Notes: a model not told the origin generated them from the sequence alone. A stretch of DNA of 64,000 bases from Streptomyces sp. XY006 (GCF_002237655.1 NZ_NOKT01000038.1:1-64000), one strand, 5' to 3'; positions 17,395 to 26,481 are shown, counted from the stretch's first letter. A program made the numbers and translations.

Positions 17395-17793
17395 GTGATC
17401 GACACCGAGGGTGACTGCGCCGAGTGGACCTTCCCCGGCGAGCCGGACGCCGTGCGCACCGCCCGCCAGGCCGTCCGCCGCCGGCTGCACGGCTGGGACC
17501 TGGACAGCCTGGCCGACCTCACGGCCCTGCTCGTCAGCGAGTTGGTCACCAACGCCCTGCGGCACGCCACCGGCCCCATCGGTGTCCGTCTGGTCCGTCC
17601 TTCCGGCCTGGACGGCGTCCTGCGGGTCGAGGTCTCCGACCCGCTGCCGGACCCGCCCCGCGAGCGGGCCGCCCGGCCCGAGGACGAAAGCGGCCGTGGA
17701 CTGCAATTGGTGGCTTCGGCGTCCCGTCGCTGGGGCACCCGGCCGGGCGGTGCGGGCAAGACCGTGTGGTTCGAACTCACGGTGCCGGAGTGA
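17395..17793 (+). CDS. RsbW-like ATP-binding anti-sigma-type protein
   Basis: Single HATPase_c_2 domain (about 132 aa) of the GHKL fold used by RsbW/SpoIIAB serine kinases. The N box is LLVSELVTNALRHATGPIGV, the G1 region VEVSDPLPD, the G2 region ESGRGLQLVASAS, and the C-terminus is GKTVWFELTVPE. Start is uncertain: GTG 17395 has GGGAAG 8 nt upstream; GTG 17386 and ATG 17362 are in frame. Its three motifs closely match the C-terminal domain of the next gene, so the two probably arose by duplication. Such proteins in Streptomyces bind sigma factors or anti-sigma antagonists; the partner is unknown. Confidence 0.88.
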   Translation: MIDTEGDCAEWTFPGEPDAVRTARQAVRRRLHGWDLDSLADLTALLVSELVTNALRHATGPIGVRLVRPSGLDGVLRVEVSDPLPDPPRERAARPEDESGRGLQLVASASRRWGTRPGGAGKTVWFELTVPE

Positions 17794-17907
17794 AAAAACG
17801 GTGTACGTACCCGGTAATGCTGTAGAGCGATTGGTTCAGGCCAGTGGCGGTTGCCGGCCGACGGGGTTCGACGACGTGTCCCCTGGTTAGAAGACTGGAA
17901 GTGTTGT

Positions 17908-17939
17908 CACGGTCCGGACCGAAAACCATCGGGACCGTG
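17908..17939. other. inverted repeat in the 252-nt gap before the phosphatase gene
   Basis: CACGGTC (17908-17914) / GACCGTG (17933-17939), containing a perfect 12-bp palindrome CGGTCCGGACCG (17910-17921). It could end the preceding transcript or be an operator for the phosphatase gene. The rest of the gap holds no gene. Confidence 0.4.
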
Positions 17940-18045
17940 CTGTGATCGTGAACACCGTGTTGTGCGGCACCGTAGTGCTGGATACTGCGGGCAGCCGCCC
18001 CTGGTGACCGGTGCCGGGCGCGGTGAGCTGGAGGGGACGGTTCGC

Positions 18046-20682
18046 GTGAGCGAGATACCAGCGAAGGCCACGGAGTCCGAGGACCCGTCGGAGGGCGCGA
18101 GGGCGAGGGCCGCGGACGGCCCGGCCTCCGCGGTCTCAGGCGCGCTCGCGGCCGAGGGCGTGCTCCCCGGGGACGCCATGTGGCAGAGCAGTCCCCCCGG
18201 ATCCATCTACGACTACATCAAGGTCGCGTCCTTCTCCATCGGCCCCGACGGGCTGGTCGACCAGTGGAGCCTGCGCGCCGAGCAGCTCTTCGGCATCCCC
18301 GCCGCACGCGCCGTCGGCATGGACCCCATCGAGGCGTTCATCGACCCGCGCGACCGCGAGCGCGGCATGCGCAAGATGGCCGAGATCCTCGACGGCCGCG
18401 AGTGGACCGGCGTGGTGCCCTTCCGGATGCCGAAGGGCGTGGAGGGGGAGTGCGGTCACGAGGGGCTCGCCGAGGTGTACGTCATGCCGACGCGCACCGA
18501 GGACGGCGAGAAGGCCGCGGTGTGCATCGTCGTCGACGTGCGCACGCTGCGCAGCATCGAGACCGACCTCGCCGCCTCGCAGGCCATTTTCAGTCAATCC
18601 CCCTTCGGCTTCCTGCTGATCGACCCCGACCTGCGGGTCCGCCGCGTCAACCAGCGCTTCGCGTCCATCTTCGGCGGGGCGCCCGACGACCACCGCGGCA
18701 AGGGCGTCCACGACTACCTGCAGCGCGGGGAGGCCGAACGGGTCGCCGCCACACTGCGCCGGGTGCTGGAGACCGGCAGCTCCATCACCGACATGCACGT
18801 CACGGGGTTCGTGCCGGGCTCCGACGAGCGCCGCCACTGGTCCGTCAACCTCTACCGCGTGCACAGCGGTTCGGGCCGCCCCATCGGCGTCGCCTGGCTC
18901 GGGATCGACATCACCGCCCGCCGCGCCGCCGCCCGCGAGGCCGCCGCCGCCCGGCGCAACCTGGCCCTGCTGAACGAGGCGGGTGCCCGCATCGGCAACT
19001 CCCTCGACCTGGAGACCACGGCCCGTCAGCTCCTCGACGTCGTCGTCCCCGGCTTCTGCGACCTGGCCACCGTCGACCTCTACCAGGGGCTGCTGGCCGG
19101 CGACGAGACCCCGCCCGGTCTCGCCGACGGCAGCGCCGAACTGCGCCGCGTGGCCTTCGCGAGCGCCGTGTCCGACGCGCCGTTCGCCGGTACGGGCGTA
19201 CCCGTCTCGGTCGGCGCCGTCCACCACTACCCGTTCAACTCGCCCTGCGCGGACGCCCTGCGCACGGCCCGCCCGCAGATCGTGCCCCCCGAGGACGGCG
19301 GACTCGTGCAGTCCACGCTCGCCGTGCCGATGGTCGCCCACGACACCGTCGTCGGACTCGCGCAGTTCGCGCGGGCCAAGGGCAGCGAGCCCTTCGGCGA
19401 CCGGGACCGGGACCTGGCCGTCGAACTCGCCGCGCGCGCCGCCGTCTGCATCGACAACGCCCGCCTCTACCGGCGCGAGCACGAACGCGCGTTGATACTG
19501 CAACGGTCCCTGCTCCCGCCCGGCGACCCGGAGGCCTCCGGCCTCGACATCGCCTGCCGCTATCTGCCCGGCAACGTCAACACCGGCCGGCCCAGCGAGG
19601 TCGGCGGCGACTGGTTCGACGTCATCGAACTGCCCGGGCACCGCACCGCGCTGGTCGTCGGCGACGTCATGGGCCGCGGACTGCGCGCCGCCGTCGCCAT
19701 GGGCGAACTGCGCACCGCCGTACGGACCCTGGCCCAGCTCGACCTCGAACCGGCCGAGGTGCTCTCCCAGCTGGACGAGATCGCCCGCGGCCTCGGCGCC
19801 CCCGGGGGCGTGCAGCAGGCGACCCGGGCGGCCCGCCGCCCCAGGGAGGCGGACCTGTCGGAGGTCTACCTCGCCACCTGCGTCTACGCGGTCTACGACT
19901 CCGTCACCCGGCGCTGTACGTTCGCCAACGCGGGCCATCTGCCGCCCGTCCTGGTCGAACCGGGCGAGGCGGCCCTGATGCTGGACGTGCCGCCGGGCAT
20001 GCCGCTCGGCGTGGGCGGCGAGCCCTTCGAGGAGGTCGAGGTCGAACTGCCCGAGGGCGCCCTGCTCGCGCTCTACACGGACGGCCTGGTCGAGAGCCGC
20101 GACCATCCCCTGGACGAGGGCCTCCAGGCCTTCGTCAGCGCCCTCGCCGATCCCACCCAGCCGCTGGAGGACGTCTGCGACCACGTCCTCAACACCCTCG
20201 ACACCCATCACGGCGAGGACGACATCGCGCTGCTGATGGCACGTGTCCAGGGCCTGCCCACCGAGTCCGTCGGCGACTGGACCCTGCCCCGCGAACCGCG
20301 CAGCGTGGGCCGGGCCCGGGAGTACGCCCGCGCCCAGCTGCTCAGCTGGGACATGGAGCCCCTCGTCGACACCACGGAGCTGCTCGTCAGCGAACTGGTC
20401 ACGAACGCCCTGCGCTACGGCGAGGGCGAGATCCGGCTCCGGCTGCTGCTGGACCGCACGCTGGTCTGCGAGGTGTGGGACTCGGGCCTGGTCCAGCCCC
20501 GCCGCCGCCGGGCCCGCGACACCGACGAGGGGGGCCGCGGCCTCCAGCTCGTCGGCCTGCTCAGCGCCGCCTGGGGCTCGCGCCGCACGCCCCGGGGCAA
20601 GACGGTCTGGTTCGAACTCCCGCTGCCGGACGGCGGCACCGGCCTGCCGGACCCGGCGGAGGCCCTGCTGAGCCTGTTCTGA
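18046..20682 (+). CDS. PAS-PAS-GAF-PP2C (SpoIIE)-HATPase signalling protein
   Basis: 878-aa cytoplasmic multidomain regulator. In order: PAS (about 52-170), second PAS (about 180-295, AIFSQSPFGFLLIDPDLRV), GAF (about 310-475), SpoIIE/RsbU-type PP2C Ser/Thr phosphatase (about 480-720), and C-terminal HATPase_c_2 (about 745-865). The phosphatase has the metal motif EVGGDWFDVIEL and GDVMGRG, then ALYTDGLVE and GEDDIALLMAR. The ATPase has LLVSELVTNALRYG and GRGLQLVGLLS. GTG 18046 is chosen for its upstream GGAGGGG. One polypeptide thus carries sensors plus both the phosphatase and the kinase-like module of a partner-switching system, probably controlling anti-sigma antagonist phosphorylation. Signals and targets are unknown. 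Confidence 0.93.
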   Translation: MSEIPAKATESEDPSEGARARAADGPASAVSGALAAEGVLPGDAMWQSSPPGSIYDYIKVASFSIGPDGLVDQWSLRAEQLFGIPAARAVGMDPIEAFIDPRDRERGMRKMAEILDGREWTGVVPFRMPKGVEGECGHEGLAEVYVMPTRTEDGEKAAVCIVVDVRTLRSIETDLAASQAIFSQSPFGFLLIDPDLRVRRVNQRFASIFGGAPDDHRGKGVHDYLQRGEAERVAATLRRVLETGSSITDMHVTGFVPGSDERRHWSVNLYRVHSGSGRPIGVAWLGIDITARRAAAREAAAARRNLALLNEAGARIGNSLDLETTARQLLDVVVPGFCDLATVDLYQGLLAGDETPPGLADGSAELRRVAFASAVSDAPFAGTGVPVSVGAVHHYPFNSPCADALRTARPQIVPPEDGGLVQSTLAVPMVAHDTVVGLAQFARAKGSEPFGDRDRDLAVELAARAAVCIDNARLYRREHERALILQRSLLPPGDPEASGLDIACRYLPGNVNTGRPSEVGGDWFDVIELPGHRTALVVGDVMGRGLRAAVAMGELRTAVRTLAQLDLEPAEVLSQLDEIARGLGAPGGVQQATRAARRPREADLSEVYLATCVYAVYDSVTRRCTFANAGHLPPVLVEPGEAALMLDVPPGMPLGVGGEPFEEVEVELPEGALLALYTDGLVESRDHPLDEGLQAFVSALADPTQPLEDVCDHVLNTLDTHHGEDDIALLMARVQGLPTESVGDWTLPREPRSVGRAREYARAQLLSWDMEPLVDTTELLVSELVTNALRYGEGEIRLRLLLDRTLVCEVWDSGLVQPRRRRARDTDEGGRGLQLVGLLSAAWGSRRTPRGKTVWFELPLPDGGTGLPDPAEALLSLF

Positions 20683-20811
20683 ACGAAACCGTCCGTCCCC
20701 CCCGGCCCGCACGTCGGACACCGGACCGTGGCCCCCTGCTGATCGCAACCGGACGCCCGCACCGATCGTCCTCCCCGGCGACACCGACCGCACCACCGGG
20801 AGGGAGACGGC

Positions 20812-21918
20812 ATGGACCGCACGGAGGGCACCGCACCGGCCGAGACCCCCGCCGAGGACAAGGCCGGGGACGTTCCCGAGGACGCTCCCGCGCCCGGCAG
20901 CGCAGACGGCAAGCGGCTCCGGCGCCGGCTGCGGCGCACCGCGCTCGCCGTGGTCCTGGTCGTGCTGGTCCCCCTCCTGTCCGTGCTGACCGCCCTGCGC
21001 GTCAACTACGCGGGAGACCCGGCCGACGGCACCCACAGCCGCGGCCGCGACGCCCTCTGGCTCGGCCACGCCTGGGTGGACGGCCGCAAGAAGGACGCCG
21101 ACGTCACCGCCCTGGCCCGCCGCCTGCGCGGCACCGGCATCCGTGACCTGTACGTCCACTCGGGCCCCCTGGAGCACGACGGCACGCTCCCGACATCGGC
21201 CCATCCCCGGGCCCGCTGGTTCCTCGACGCGGTGCACGAGCAACTCCCCGGCGTCCGCGTGCAGGCCTTCCTGGGCGACGTCCTCGCCTCCGAGAACAGC
21301 GAGGGCATGCTCCTGAACGACCCGGACACCCGCGCGGCCGTCGTCCGCTCGGCCCGCCAGGTCCTGGACACCGGCTACGAGGGCGTCCACCTCGACCTGG
21401 AGCCGATGCCGTCCGGCGACCGCGACTTCCTCACCCTGCTCGACGCCCTGCGCCGCGAGACCCGCTCGCGCGACGCCCGGCTCTCGGTCGCCGCCCACCA
21501 GATCGACCCGCTGCCGCACCTGCACTCCGTGTTCGGGCTGTTCACCGAGCACCCCAAGTGGTGGTCACAGGAGTTCTTCGGCCAGGTCGCCCGCCGCGTC
21601 GACCAGATCGCCGTGATGACGTACGACACCGCCCAGCCCCTGGAGAGCACCTACGGCGGTTACGTCGCCCAGCAGACCTCCCTCGCCCTGGAGGTCACCC
21701 CGCCCGCCACCGACCTGCTGATGGGCCTGCCCTTCTACTGGGAGAGCAACTTCGACCACTGGGGTCACGCCGAGACGGCTCCCGCCGCGATCCGGGGCGT
21801 CCGCCTGGGCCTGTCCCGCACGGACGCGGACCGGGGCAACTTCGGCGTGGCCCTGTACATCGACTTCACCGCGACGGAGGCCGACTGGCGCGCGTACAGG
21901 GAAGACTGGCTGCAATGA
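20812..21918 (+). CDS. membrane-anchored GH18-like protein
   Basis: 368-aa protein. The cytoplasmic acidic N-terminus (1-35) is followed by one TM (TALAVVLVVLVPLLSVLTAL, about 43-62) and an extracytoplasmic TIM-barrel-like domain. YEGVHLDLEPMPSGD resembles the GH18 catalytic strand DxxDxDxE, keeping D-x-E with the final Glu as candidate acid. DQIAVMTYDT resembles the GH18 beta-6 motif, and LLMGLPFYW the beta-7/8 region. A glycan-binding or hydrolysing role at the cell surface is therefore likely, but the family is not one I can name. The stop overlaps the next gene's ATG (ATGA). GGGAGGGAG precedes the start. Confidence 0.75.
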   Translation: MDRTEGTAPAETPAEDKAGDVPEDAPAPGSADGKRLRRRLRRTALAVVLVVLVPLLSVLTALRVNYAGDPADGTHSRGRDALWLGHAWVDGRKKDADVTALARRLRGTGIRDLYVHSGPLEHDGTLPTSAHPRARWFLDAVHEQLPGVRVQAFLGDVLASENSEGMLLNDPDTRAAVVRSARQVLDTGYEGVHLDLEPMPSGDRDFLTLLDALRRETRSRDARLSVAAHQIDPLPHLHSVFGLFTEHPKWWSQEFFGQVARRVDQIAVMTYDTAQPLESTYGGYVAQQTSLALEVTPPATDLLMGLPFYWESNFDHWGHAETAPAAIRGVRLGLSRTDADRGNFGVALYIDFTATEADWRAYREDWLQ

Positions 21919-22940
21919 CCCCGCCCTCGCGCCCCGACAGCCGCACGCCCCGCCCCCGACGCCCGCTCACCCGCACCGACCTGGTCCCCCTCGCCCGCGC
22001 GGCGTTCGGCCCCGGCCGCACGCTCGACGGTGTCCAACGCCTGCGCGGCGGCAGCAGGAAGGGTGTCTACCGCCTGACCCTCGACGACGGCTCCACGGCC
22101 GTCGCCCACGTCTGGTCGGCCGCCGAGGACTACTGGGACCAGCCGGCCCCCGACCCGCGCGACCCGTTCTCCCCGGGCACGGGCCTCGCCCTGTTCACGG
22201 CGGCCCACGACCGGCTGACCGAGGCCGGCGTCCGCACGCCCCGGCTGCGGTACGCCGACGCCACGCACCGGCACCTCCCGGCCGACGCCGCCGTGGTGGA
22301 GGACCTGACCGGCGGCAGCCTGGAGGACGCCCTGGCCCGTGACCCTGGCGCGGCGGGGCGGCTCATGGCCCGCACGGCGGAGCTGCTCGCCACGCTGCAC
22401 TCCCGGACGGGCCCCCGCCTCGGCAAGGTCGCCGTGGTGGACGGCGGCGGTTCCTCCCACCCCGGCACCTGCGCGGAGCGCGTCGCCGAGGGCGCGCTGC
22501 GCTGCGTCGCGGACGCGGCCCGCCGCGAACCCCGGGTCGCCGCCGCCCGCCGGGAACTGGAGGACACCGTGCACGCCCTGGCCGCCGAGGTCCGCCCCCG
22601 CGACCGCCACACCCTCGTCCACGGCGAACTGGGCCCCGACCACGTCCTGCTGACCCGTGACGGACAGCCGGCCCTCATCGACATCGAGGGCCTGACGTAC
22701 TGCGACGTCGAGCAGGAGCACGTCTTCCTGGAGCTCCGCTTCGGCCCCCACTACCAGGCCCTGCGCGTCCCCGGCCTGGACGAGGCGCGTCTGCGGCTGT
22801 ACCGCCTGTCGATGCACCTCGGGCTCGTGTCGGGCCCGCTGACGCTCGCCGAGGGCGACTTCCCGCACCCCGAGCGGATGCGGGAGATCGCCGAGCACAA
22901 TCTGCGGCAGGCGCTCAGCCTGCTGAGGAGCGCCTTCTGA
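21915..22940 (+). CDS. aminoglycoside-phosphotransferase-fold protein with altered catalytic loop
   Basis: 341-aa APH/choline-kinase-like protein, translationally coupled to the GH18-like gene. N-lobe GGSRKGVYRLTLDDGS; hinge AVVEDLTGGSLEDAL; catalytic-loop region LVHGELGPDHVLL; metal region ALIDIEGLTYCD. In active APHs the loop reads HGDxxxxN; here Asp is Glu and Asn is His, while the later D-x-D/E is kept. It may be a divergent sugar or lipid kinase, or a pseudokinase. The C-terminal end overlaps the convergent sdhB by 26 nt. No resistance role should be assumed. Confidence 0.8.
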   Translation: MTPPSRPDSRTPRPRRPLTRTDLVPLARAAFGPGRTLDGVQRLRGGSRKGVYRLTLDDGSTAVAHVWSAAEDYWDQPAPDPRDPFSPGTGLALFTAAHDRLTEAGVRTPRLRYADATHRHLPADAAVVEDLTGGSLEDALARDPGAAGRLMARTAELLATLHSRTGPRLGKVAVVDGGGSSHPGTCAERVAEGALRCVADAARREPRVAAARRELEDTVHALAAEVRPRDRHTLVHGELGPDHVLLTRDGQPALIDIEGLTYCDVEQEHVFLELRFGPHYQALRVPGLDEARLRLYRLSMHLGLVSGPLTLAEGDFPHPERMREIAEHNLRQALSLLRSAF

Positions 22941-23691
22941 TCTTCGAACCCAGCCAGACCAGCGGGTCGTACTTGCGGTCGATCGCGCGTTCCTTCAAGG
23001 GGATCAGGGCGTTGTCCGTGATCTTAATGCCCTCGGGGCAGACCTCCGTGCAGCACTTGGTGATGTTGCAGTAGCCCAGGCCGTGTTCGTCCTGGGCGGT
23101 GCTCTTGCGGTCCAGGCCCGCCTCAGCCGCCGCGTCCAGCGGGTGCATGTCCAGCTCCGCGACCCGCATCAGGAACCGGGGCCCGGCGAACGCCTGCTTG
23201 TTCTCCTCGTGGTCGCGGACCACATGGCAGGTGTCCTGGCACAGGAAGCACTCGATGCACTTGCGGAACTCCTGGGGCCGGTCCACGTCCTCCTGCATCA
23301 TGCGGTACTCGCCCGGGGCGACCCCGGCCGGTGGGACGAAGGCCGGGACCTCCCTGGCCTTCTGGTAGTTGAAGCCGACGTCCGTGACCAGATCGCGGAT
23401 CACCGGGAAGGCGCGCAGCGGCGTGACCGTGATCGTCTCCGCCCGGTCGAACACCGACATGCGCGTCATGCACATCAGCCGCGGACGGCCGTTGATCTCC
23501 GCCGAGCACGAACCGCACTTGCCCGCCTTGCAGTTCCAGCGCACGGCGAGATCGGGCGCCTGGGTGGCCTGGAGCCGGTGGACGATGTCGAGCACCACCT
23601 CGCCCTCGTTGACCTCGACCTCGAAGTCCTCCAGGCCGCCGCCGCTCACGTCCCCGCGCCACACCTTGAAGTGGGCCGCATAGCCGCTCAT
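22915..23691 (-). CDS. sdhB: succinate dehydrogenase iron-sulfur subunit
   Basis: 258-aa iron-sulfur subunit carrying electrons from SdhA to quinone. The N-terminal plant-type ferredoxin domain has the 2Fe-2S ligands CKAGKCGSC and a later MC. The C-terminal domain has CIECFLCQDTC (4Fe-4S) and CNITKCCTEVCPEG (3Fe-4S). At 258 aa with FKVWRGD at its start, it matches the actinobacterial Sdh1 type rather than the canonical SdhB. It is last in the sdhC-sdhA-sdhB operon, overlapping sdhA by 4 nt. Its 3' end overlaps the opposite-strand phosphotransferase gene. Confidence 0.95.
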   Translation of the reverse strand: MSGYAAHFKVWRGDVSGGGLEDFEVEVNEGEVVLDIVHRLQATQAPDLAVRWNCKAGKCGSCSAEINGRPRLMCMTRMSVFDRAETITVTPLRAFPVIRDLVTDVGFNYQKAREVPAFVPPAGVAPGEYRMMQEDVDRPQEFRKCIECFLCQDTCHVVRDHEENKQAFAGPRFLMRVAELDMHPLDAAAEAGLDRKSTAQDEHGLGYCNITKCCTEVCPEGIKITDNALIPLKERAIDRKYDPLVWLGSKIRRRSSAG

Positions 23692-25628
23692 TCGTACAGC
23701 TCCTCTTCGGCGAGGTACTTGACCAGCTCCTCCTTGTCGAACAGGGCGAGCAGGTCGGCACGGACGGGTTCGGTGGTCTCACGGGTGAGCGTGATCTGGC
23801 CGCGGACCGGGTCCGTCGCCGCCAGCCCGCCCGTCGGATCGGTCAGCGCGCACAGCAGGTTGATCCGCCGCCACTTGCGGTCCATCGACGGATGGTCCTC
23901 CCGCGTGTGCCCGCCGCGCGACTCGGTGCGCTCCAGCGCGGCCCGCGCCACGCACTCGCTGACCAGCAGCATGTTCCTCAGGTCCAGGGCGAGGTGCCAG
24001 CCCGGGTTGAACTGCCGGTGCCCCTCGACCCCGGCCCGCCGCGCCCGCACCCGCAGCTCGGCCAGCTTCTCCAGGGCCTGCTTCATCTCCGTCTCGCGGC
24101 GGATGATGCCGACCAGGTCGTTCATGGTCTGCTGCAGTTCCTGGTGCAGGGTGTACGGGTTCTCCGGCGGGCCCCCGGCCGGTTCCCCGGTCTCCGCCTC
24201 GGCGGAGAAGGGCCGCAGGGCCTCGGCGGCGGCCGCGTCGACCTGCACGTCGTCCACGGCCGGCCGTGCCCCGGCGAGTCCCGCCGCGTACTCGGCCGCG
24301 TGCCGGCCCGCCCGGCGCCCGAAGACCAGCAGGTCGGACAGGGAGTTGCCGCCGAGCCGGTTCGAGCCGTGCATGCCGCCGGCCACCTCACCGGCCGCGT
24401 ACAGCCCGGGCACCCCGCGTGCCGCCGCCGTGTCGGACTCGACCGCGATCCCGCCCATCACGTAGTGACAGGTGGGCCCGACCTCCATCGCCTCGGCGGT
24501 GATGTCGACGTCCGCCAGCTCCTTGAACTGGTGGTACATCGACGGCAGCCGCCGCTTGACGACCTCGGCCGGCATCCGCGTCGACACGTCGAGGAACACG
24601 CCCCCGTGCGGGGAGCCGCGTCCCTCCTTCACCTCGGAGTTGATCGCCCGGGCGACCTCGTCGCGGGGGAGCAGTTCGGGGGGACGCCGGTTGTGGTCCG
24701 GGTCGTCGTACCAGCGGTCGGCCTCCTCCTCCGTCTCGGCGTACTTGTCCTTGAAGACGTCGGGGATGTAGTCGAACATGAACCGCTTGCCGTCGGAGTT
24801 GCGCAGCACCCCGCCGTCGCCGCGCACCGACTCGGTGACGAGGATGCCCTTCACCGACGGCGGCCAGACCATGCCGGTCGGGTGGAACTGCACGAACTCC
24901 ATGTTCAGCAGGGGAGCGCCCGCGAGCAGGGCCAGCGCGTGGCCGTCGCCGGTGTACTCCCAGGAGTTCGACGTCACCTTGAAGGACTTGCCGATGCCGC
25001 CCGTGGCGACGACGACCGCCGGCGCCTCCAGGACGAAGAAGCGGCCGGACTCGCGCTCGTAGCCGAAGACGCCCGAGACGCGTCCGCCCTCCTTGAGCAC
25101 CCGCGTGACCGTGCACTCCTGGAAGACCTTCAGCCGGGACTCGTAGTCACCGCTCTCGCGGAAGTCCTCCTGCTGCAGGGAGACGATCTTCTGCTGCAGG
25201 GTGCGGATCAGCTCCAGGCCCGTGCGGTCGCCGACGTGGGCGAGCCGCGGGTACTCGTGCCCGCCGAAGTTGCGCTGGGAGATCCGCCCGTCCTTGGTGC
25301 GGTCGAACAGCGCCCCCCAGGTCTCCAGCTCCCACACGCGCTGCGGCGCCTCCTGCGCGTGCAGCTCGGCCATCCGCCACTGGTTGAGGAACTTCCCGCC
25401 GCGCATGGTGTCGCGGAAGTGCACCTGCCAGCTGTCGTTCTCGTTGGCGTTGGCCATCGCCGCGGCGATGCCGCCCTCGGCCATCACCGTGTGCGCCTTG
25501 CCGAACAGCGACTTGCAGATCACGGCCGTACGCGCGCCCCGCTCGCGGGCCTCGATGGCGGCGCGCAGTCCCGCACCGCCCGCGCCCACCACGACGACGT
25601 CCCACTCCTGCCGGTCGACCACGGACAT
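23688..25628 (-). CDS. sdhA: succinate dehydrogenase flavoprotein subunit
   Basis: 646-aa flavoprotein that oxidises succinate to fumarate. FAD Rossmann motif WDVVVVGAGGAGLRAAIEA at the N-terminus. The flavinylation region has KSLFGKAHTVMAEGGIAAAM, where the His that binds FAD covalently is the HT in this motif. Active-site regions include FVQFHPTGM and GGNSLSDLLVFGRRAG. ATG 25628 lies 16 nt after the sdhC stop, with the 3' end overlapping sdhB. Length and the SLFGKAH variant (instead of the usual SHT-type) agree with the Sdh1 branch (M. tuberculosis Rv0248c type). Works at the cytoplasmic face of the membrane. Confidence 0.96.
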   Translation of the reverse strand: MSVVDRQEWDVVVVGAGGAGLRAAIEARERGARTAVICKSLFGKAHTVMAEGGIAAAMANANENDSWQVHFRDTMRGGKFLNQWRMAELHAQEAPQRVWELETWGALFDRTKDGRISQRNFGGHEYPRLAHVGDRTGLELIRTLQQKIVSLQQEDFRESGDYESRLKVFQECTVTRVLKEGGRVSGVFGYERESGRFFVLEAPAVVVATGGIGKSFKVTSNSWEYTGDGHALALLAGAPLLNMEFVQFHPTGMVWPPSVKGILVTESVRGDGGVLRNSDGKRFMFDYIPDVFKDKYAETEEEADRWYDDPDHNRRPPELLPRDEVARAINSEVKEGRGSPHGGVFLDVSTRMPAEVVKRRLPSMYHQFKELADVDITAEAMEVGPTCHYVMGGIAVESDTAAARGVPGLYAAGEVAGGMHGSNRLGGNSLSDLLVFGRRAGRHAAEYAAGLAGARPAVDDVQVDAAAAEALRPFSAEAETGEPAGGPPENPYTLHQELQQTMNDLVGIIRRETEMKQALEKLAELRVRARRAGVEGHRQFNPGWHLALDLRNMLLVSECVARAALERTESRGGHTREDHPSMDRKWRRINLLCALTDPTGGLAATDPVRGQITLTRETTEPVRADLLALFDKEELVKYLAEEELYE

Positions 25629-25644
25629 CAGAACGCCTCACTCA

Positions 25645-26481
25645 TCAGAAGAATCGCGGATCGTCGAAGGCACCGGACGCGACCAGGTAGACGTAGAAGT
25701 CGGCGAGCGCCACGCTCACCAGCGACGCCCAGGCGAGCTGCATGTGCCGGGCGTTGAGCTTCCCCGCCCACTGCCACATGCGGTAGCGCACGGGATGCCG
25801 GGAGAAGTGCCTGAGCTTGCCGCCGACGATGTGCCGGCAGGAGTGGCAGGAGATCGTGTACGCCCAGATCAGCACGATGTTGACCAGGAACACGAGGGTG
25901 CCGAGGCCCATGTGGCCCCAGGCGTAGTTCTCGTCGCGGAAGGCGAGCACGGTGTCGTAGGTGAGGATGCCGGCGACGAGGAGTGCCGCGTAGAAGAAGT
26001 ACCGGTGGATGTTCTGCAGGATCAGCGGGAAGCGGGTCTCGCCGGTGTACTTCCTGTGCGGCTCGGCCACCGCGCAGGCCGGCGGGGACGCCCAGAAGCC
26101 CCGGTAGTAGGCCTTGCGGTAGTAGTAGCAGGTCAGCCGGAAGCCCAGCGGGAAGATCAGGATGATGATCGCGGGCGAGATGCCCCACCAGGGTCCGAAG
26201 ATCTCCCAGTTGGGGCCGGCCTTCATCGGCTCGCAGTTCTCCGCCAGGCAGGGGGAGTAGAAGGGCGAGACGTACGGCGCCGCGTAGTAGTCGGCGTTCG
26301 CGAAGGCCCGCCAGGTCGAGTAGACGATGAAGGCCAGCAGGCCCGCGACCGTGCAGGCCGGGGCGAGCCACCAGCGGTCGGTGCGCAGGTGCGGGGCGGC
26401 GATCGCGGCGCGCGTACCCGCCCGTACGCCGCCGCTGCCGGGAAGGGGATCGGTGGCGGGAGGTTCCGTACCAGTGGCCAC
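25645..26481 (-). CDS. sdhC: succinate dehydrogenase membrane subunit (Sdh1 type)
   Basis: 278-aa membrane anchor with five TM segments: WLAPACTVAGLLAFIVYST, ISPAIIILIFPLGFRLTC, FFYAALLVAGILTYDTVLA, LGTLVFLVNIVLIWAYTI and LAWASLVSVALADFYVYLV. His residues in NIHRYFF and CHSCRH are candidate haem or quinone-site residues. A single fused-style anchor is typical of type B and mycobacterial Sdh1 enzymes, unlike the two small SdhC/SdhD subunits of the standard complex that Streptomyces also has elsewhere. A 54-nt gap separates it from the small upstream gene. The N-terminus is Pro/Gly-rich and cytoplasmic. Confidence 0.92.
   Translation of the reverse strand: MATGTEPPATDPLPGSGGVRAGTRAAIAAPHLRTDRWWLAPACTVAGLLAFIVYSTWRAFANADYYAAPYVSPFYSPCLAENCEPMKAGPNWEIFGPWWGISPAIIILIFPLGFRLTCYYYRKAYYRGFWASPPACAVAEPHRKYTGETRFPLILQNIHRYFFYAALLVAGILTYDTVLAFRDENYAWGHMGLGTLVFLVNIVLIWAYTISCHSCRHIVGGKLRHFSRHPVRYRMWQWAGKLNARHMQLAWASLVSVALADFYVYLVASGAFDDPRFF

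Noticed and set aside
18136..21552. 1138-codon open frame antisense to the phosphatase and GH18-like genes
   Set aside because: Mirror of high third-position GC in the real genes; no recognisable domain, and both sense genes are clear.
21915..22940. Aminoglycoside resistance gene
   Set aside because: The fold matches, but the catalytic loop Asp and Asn are replaced and the gene is coupled to a surface-protein gene; resistance is not supported.
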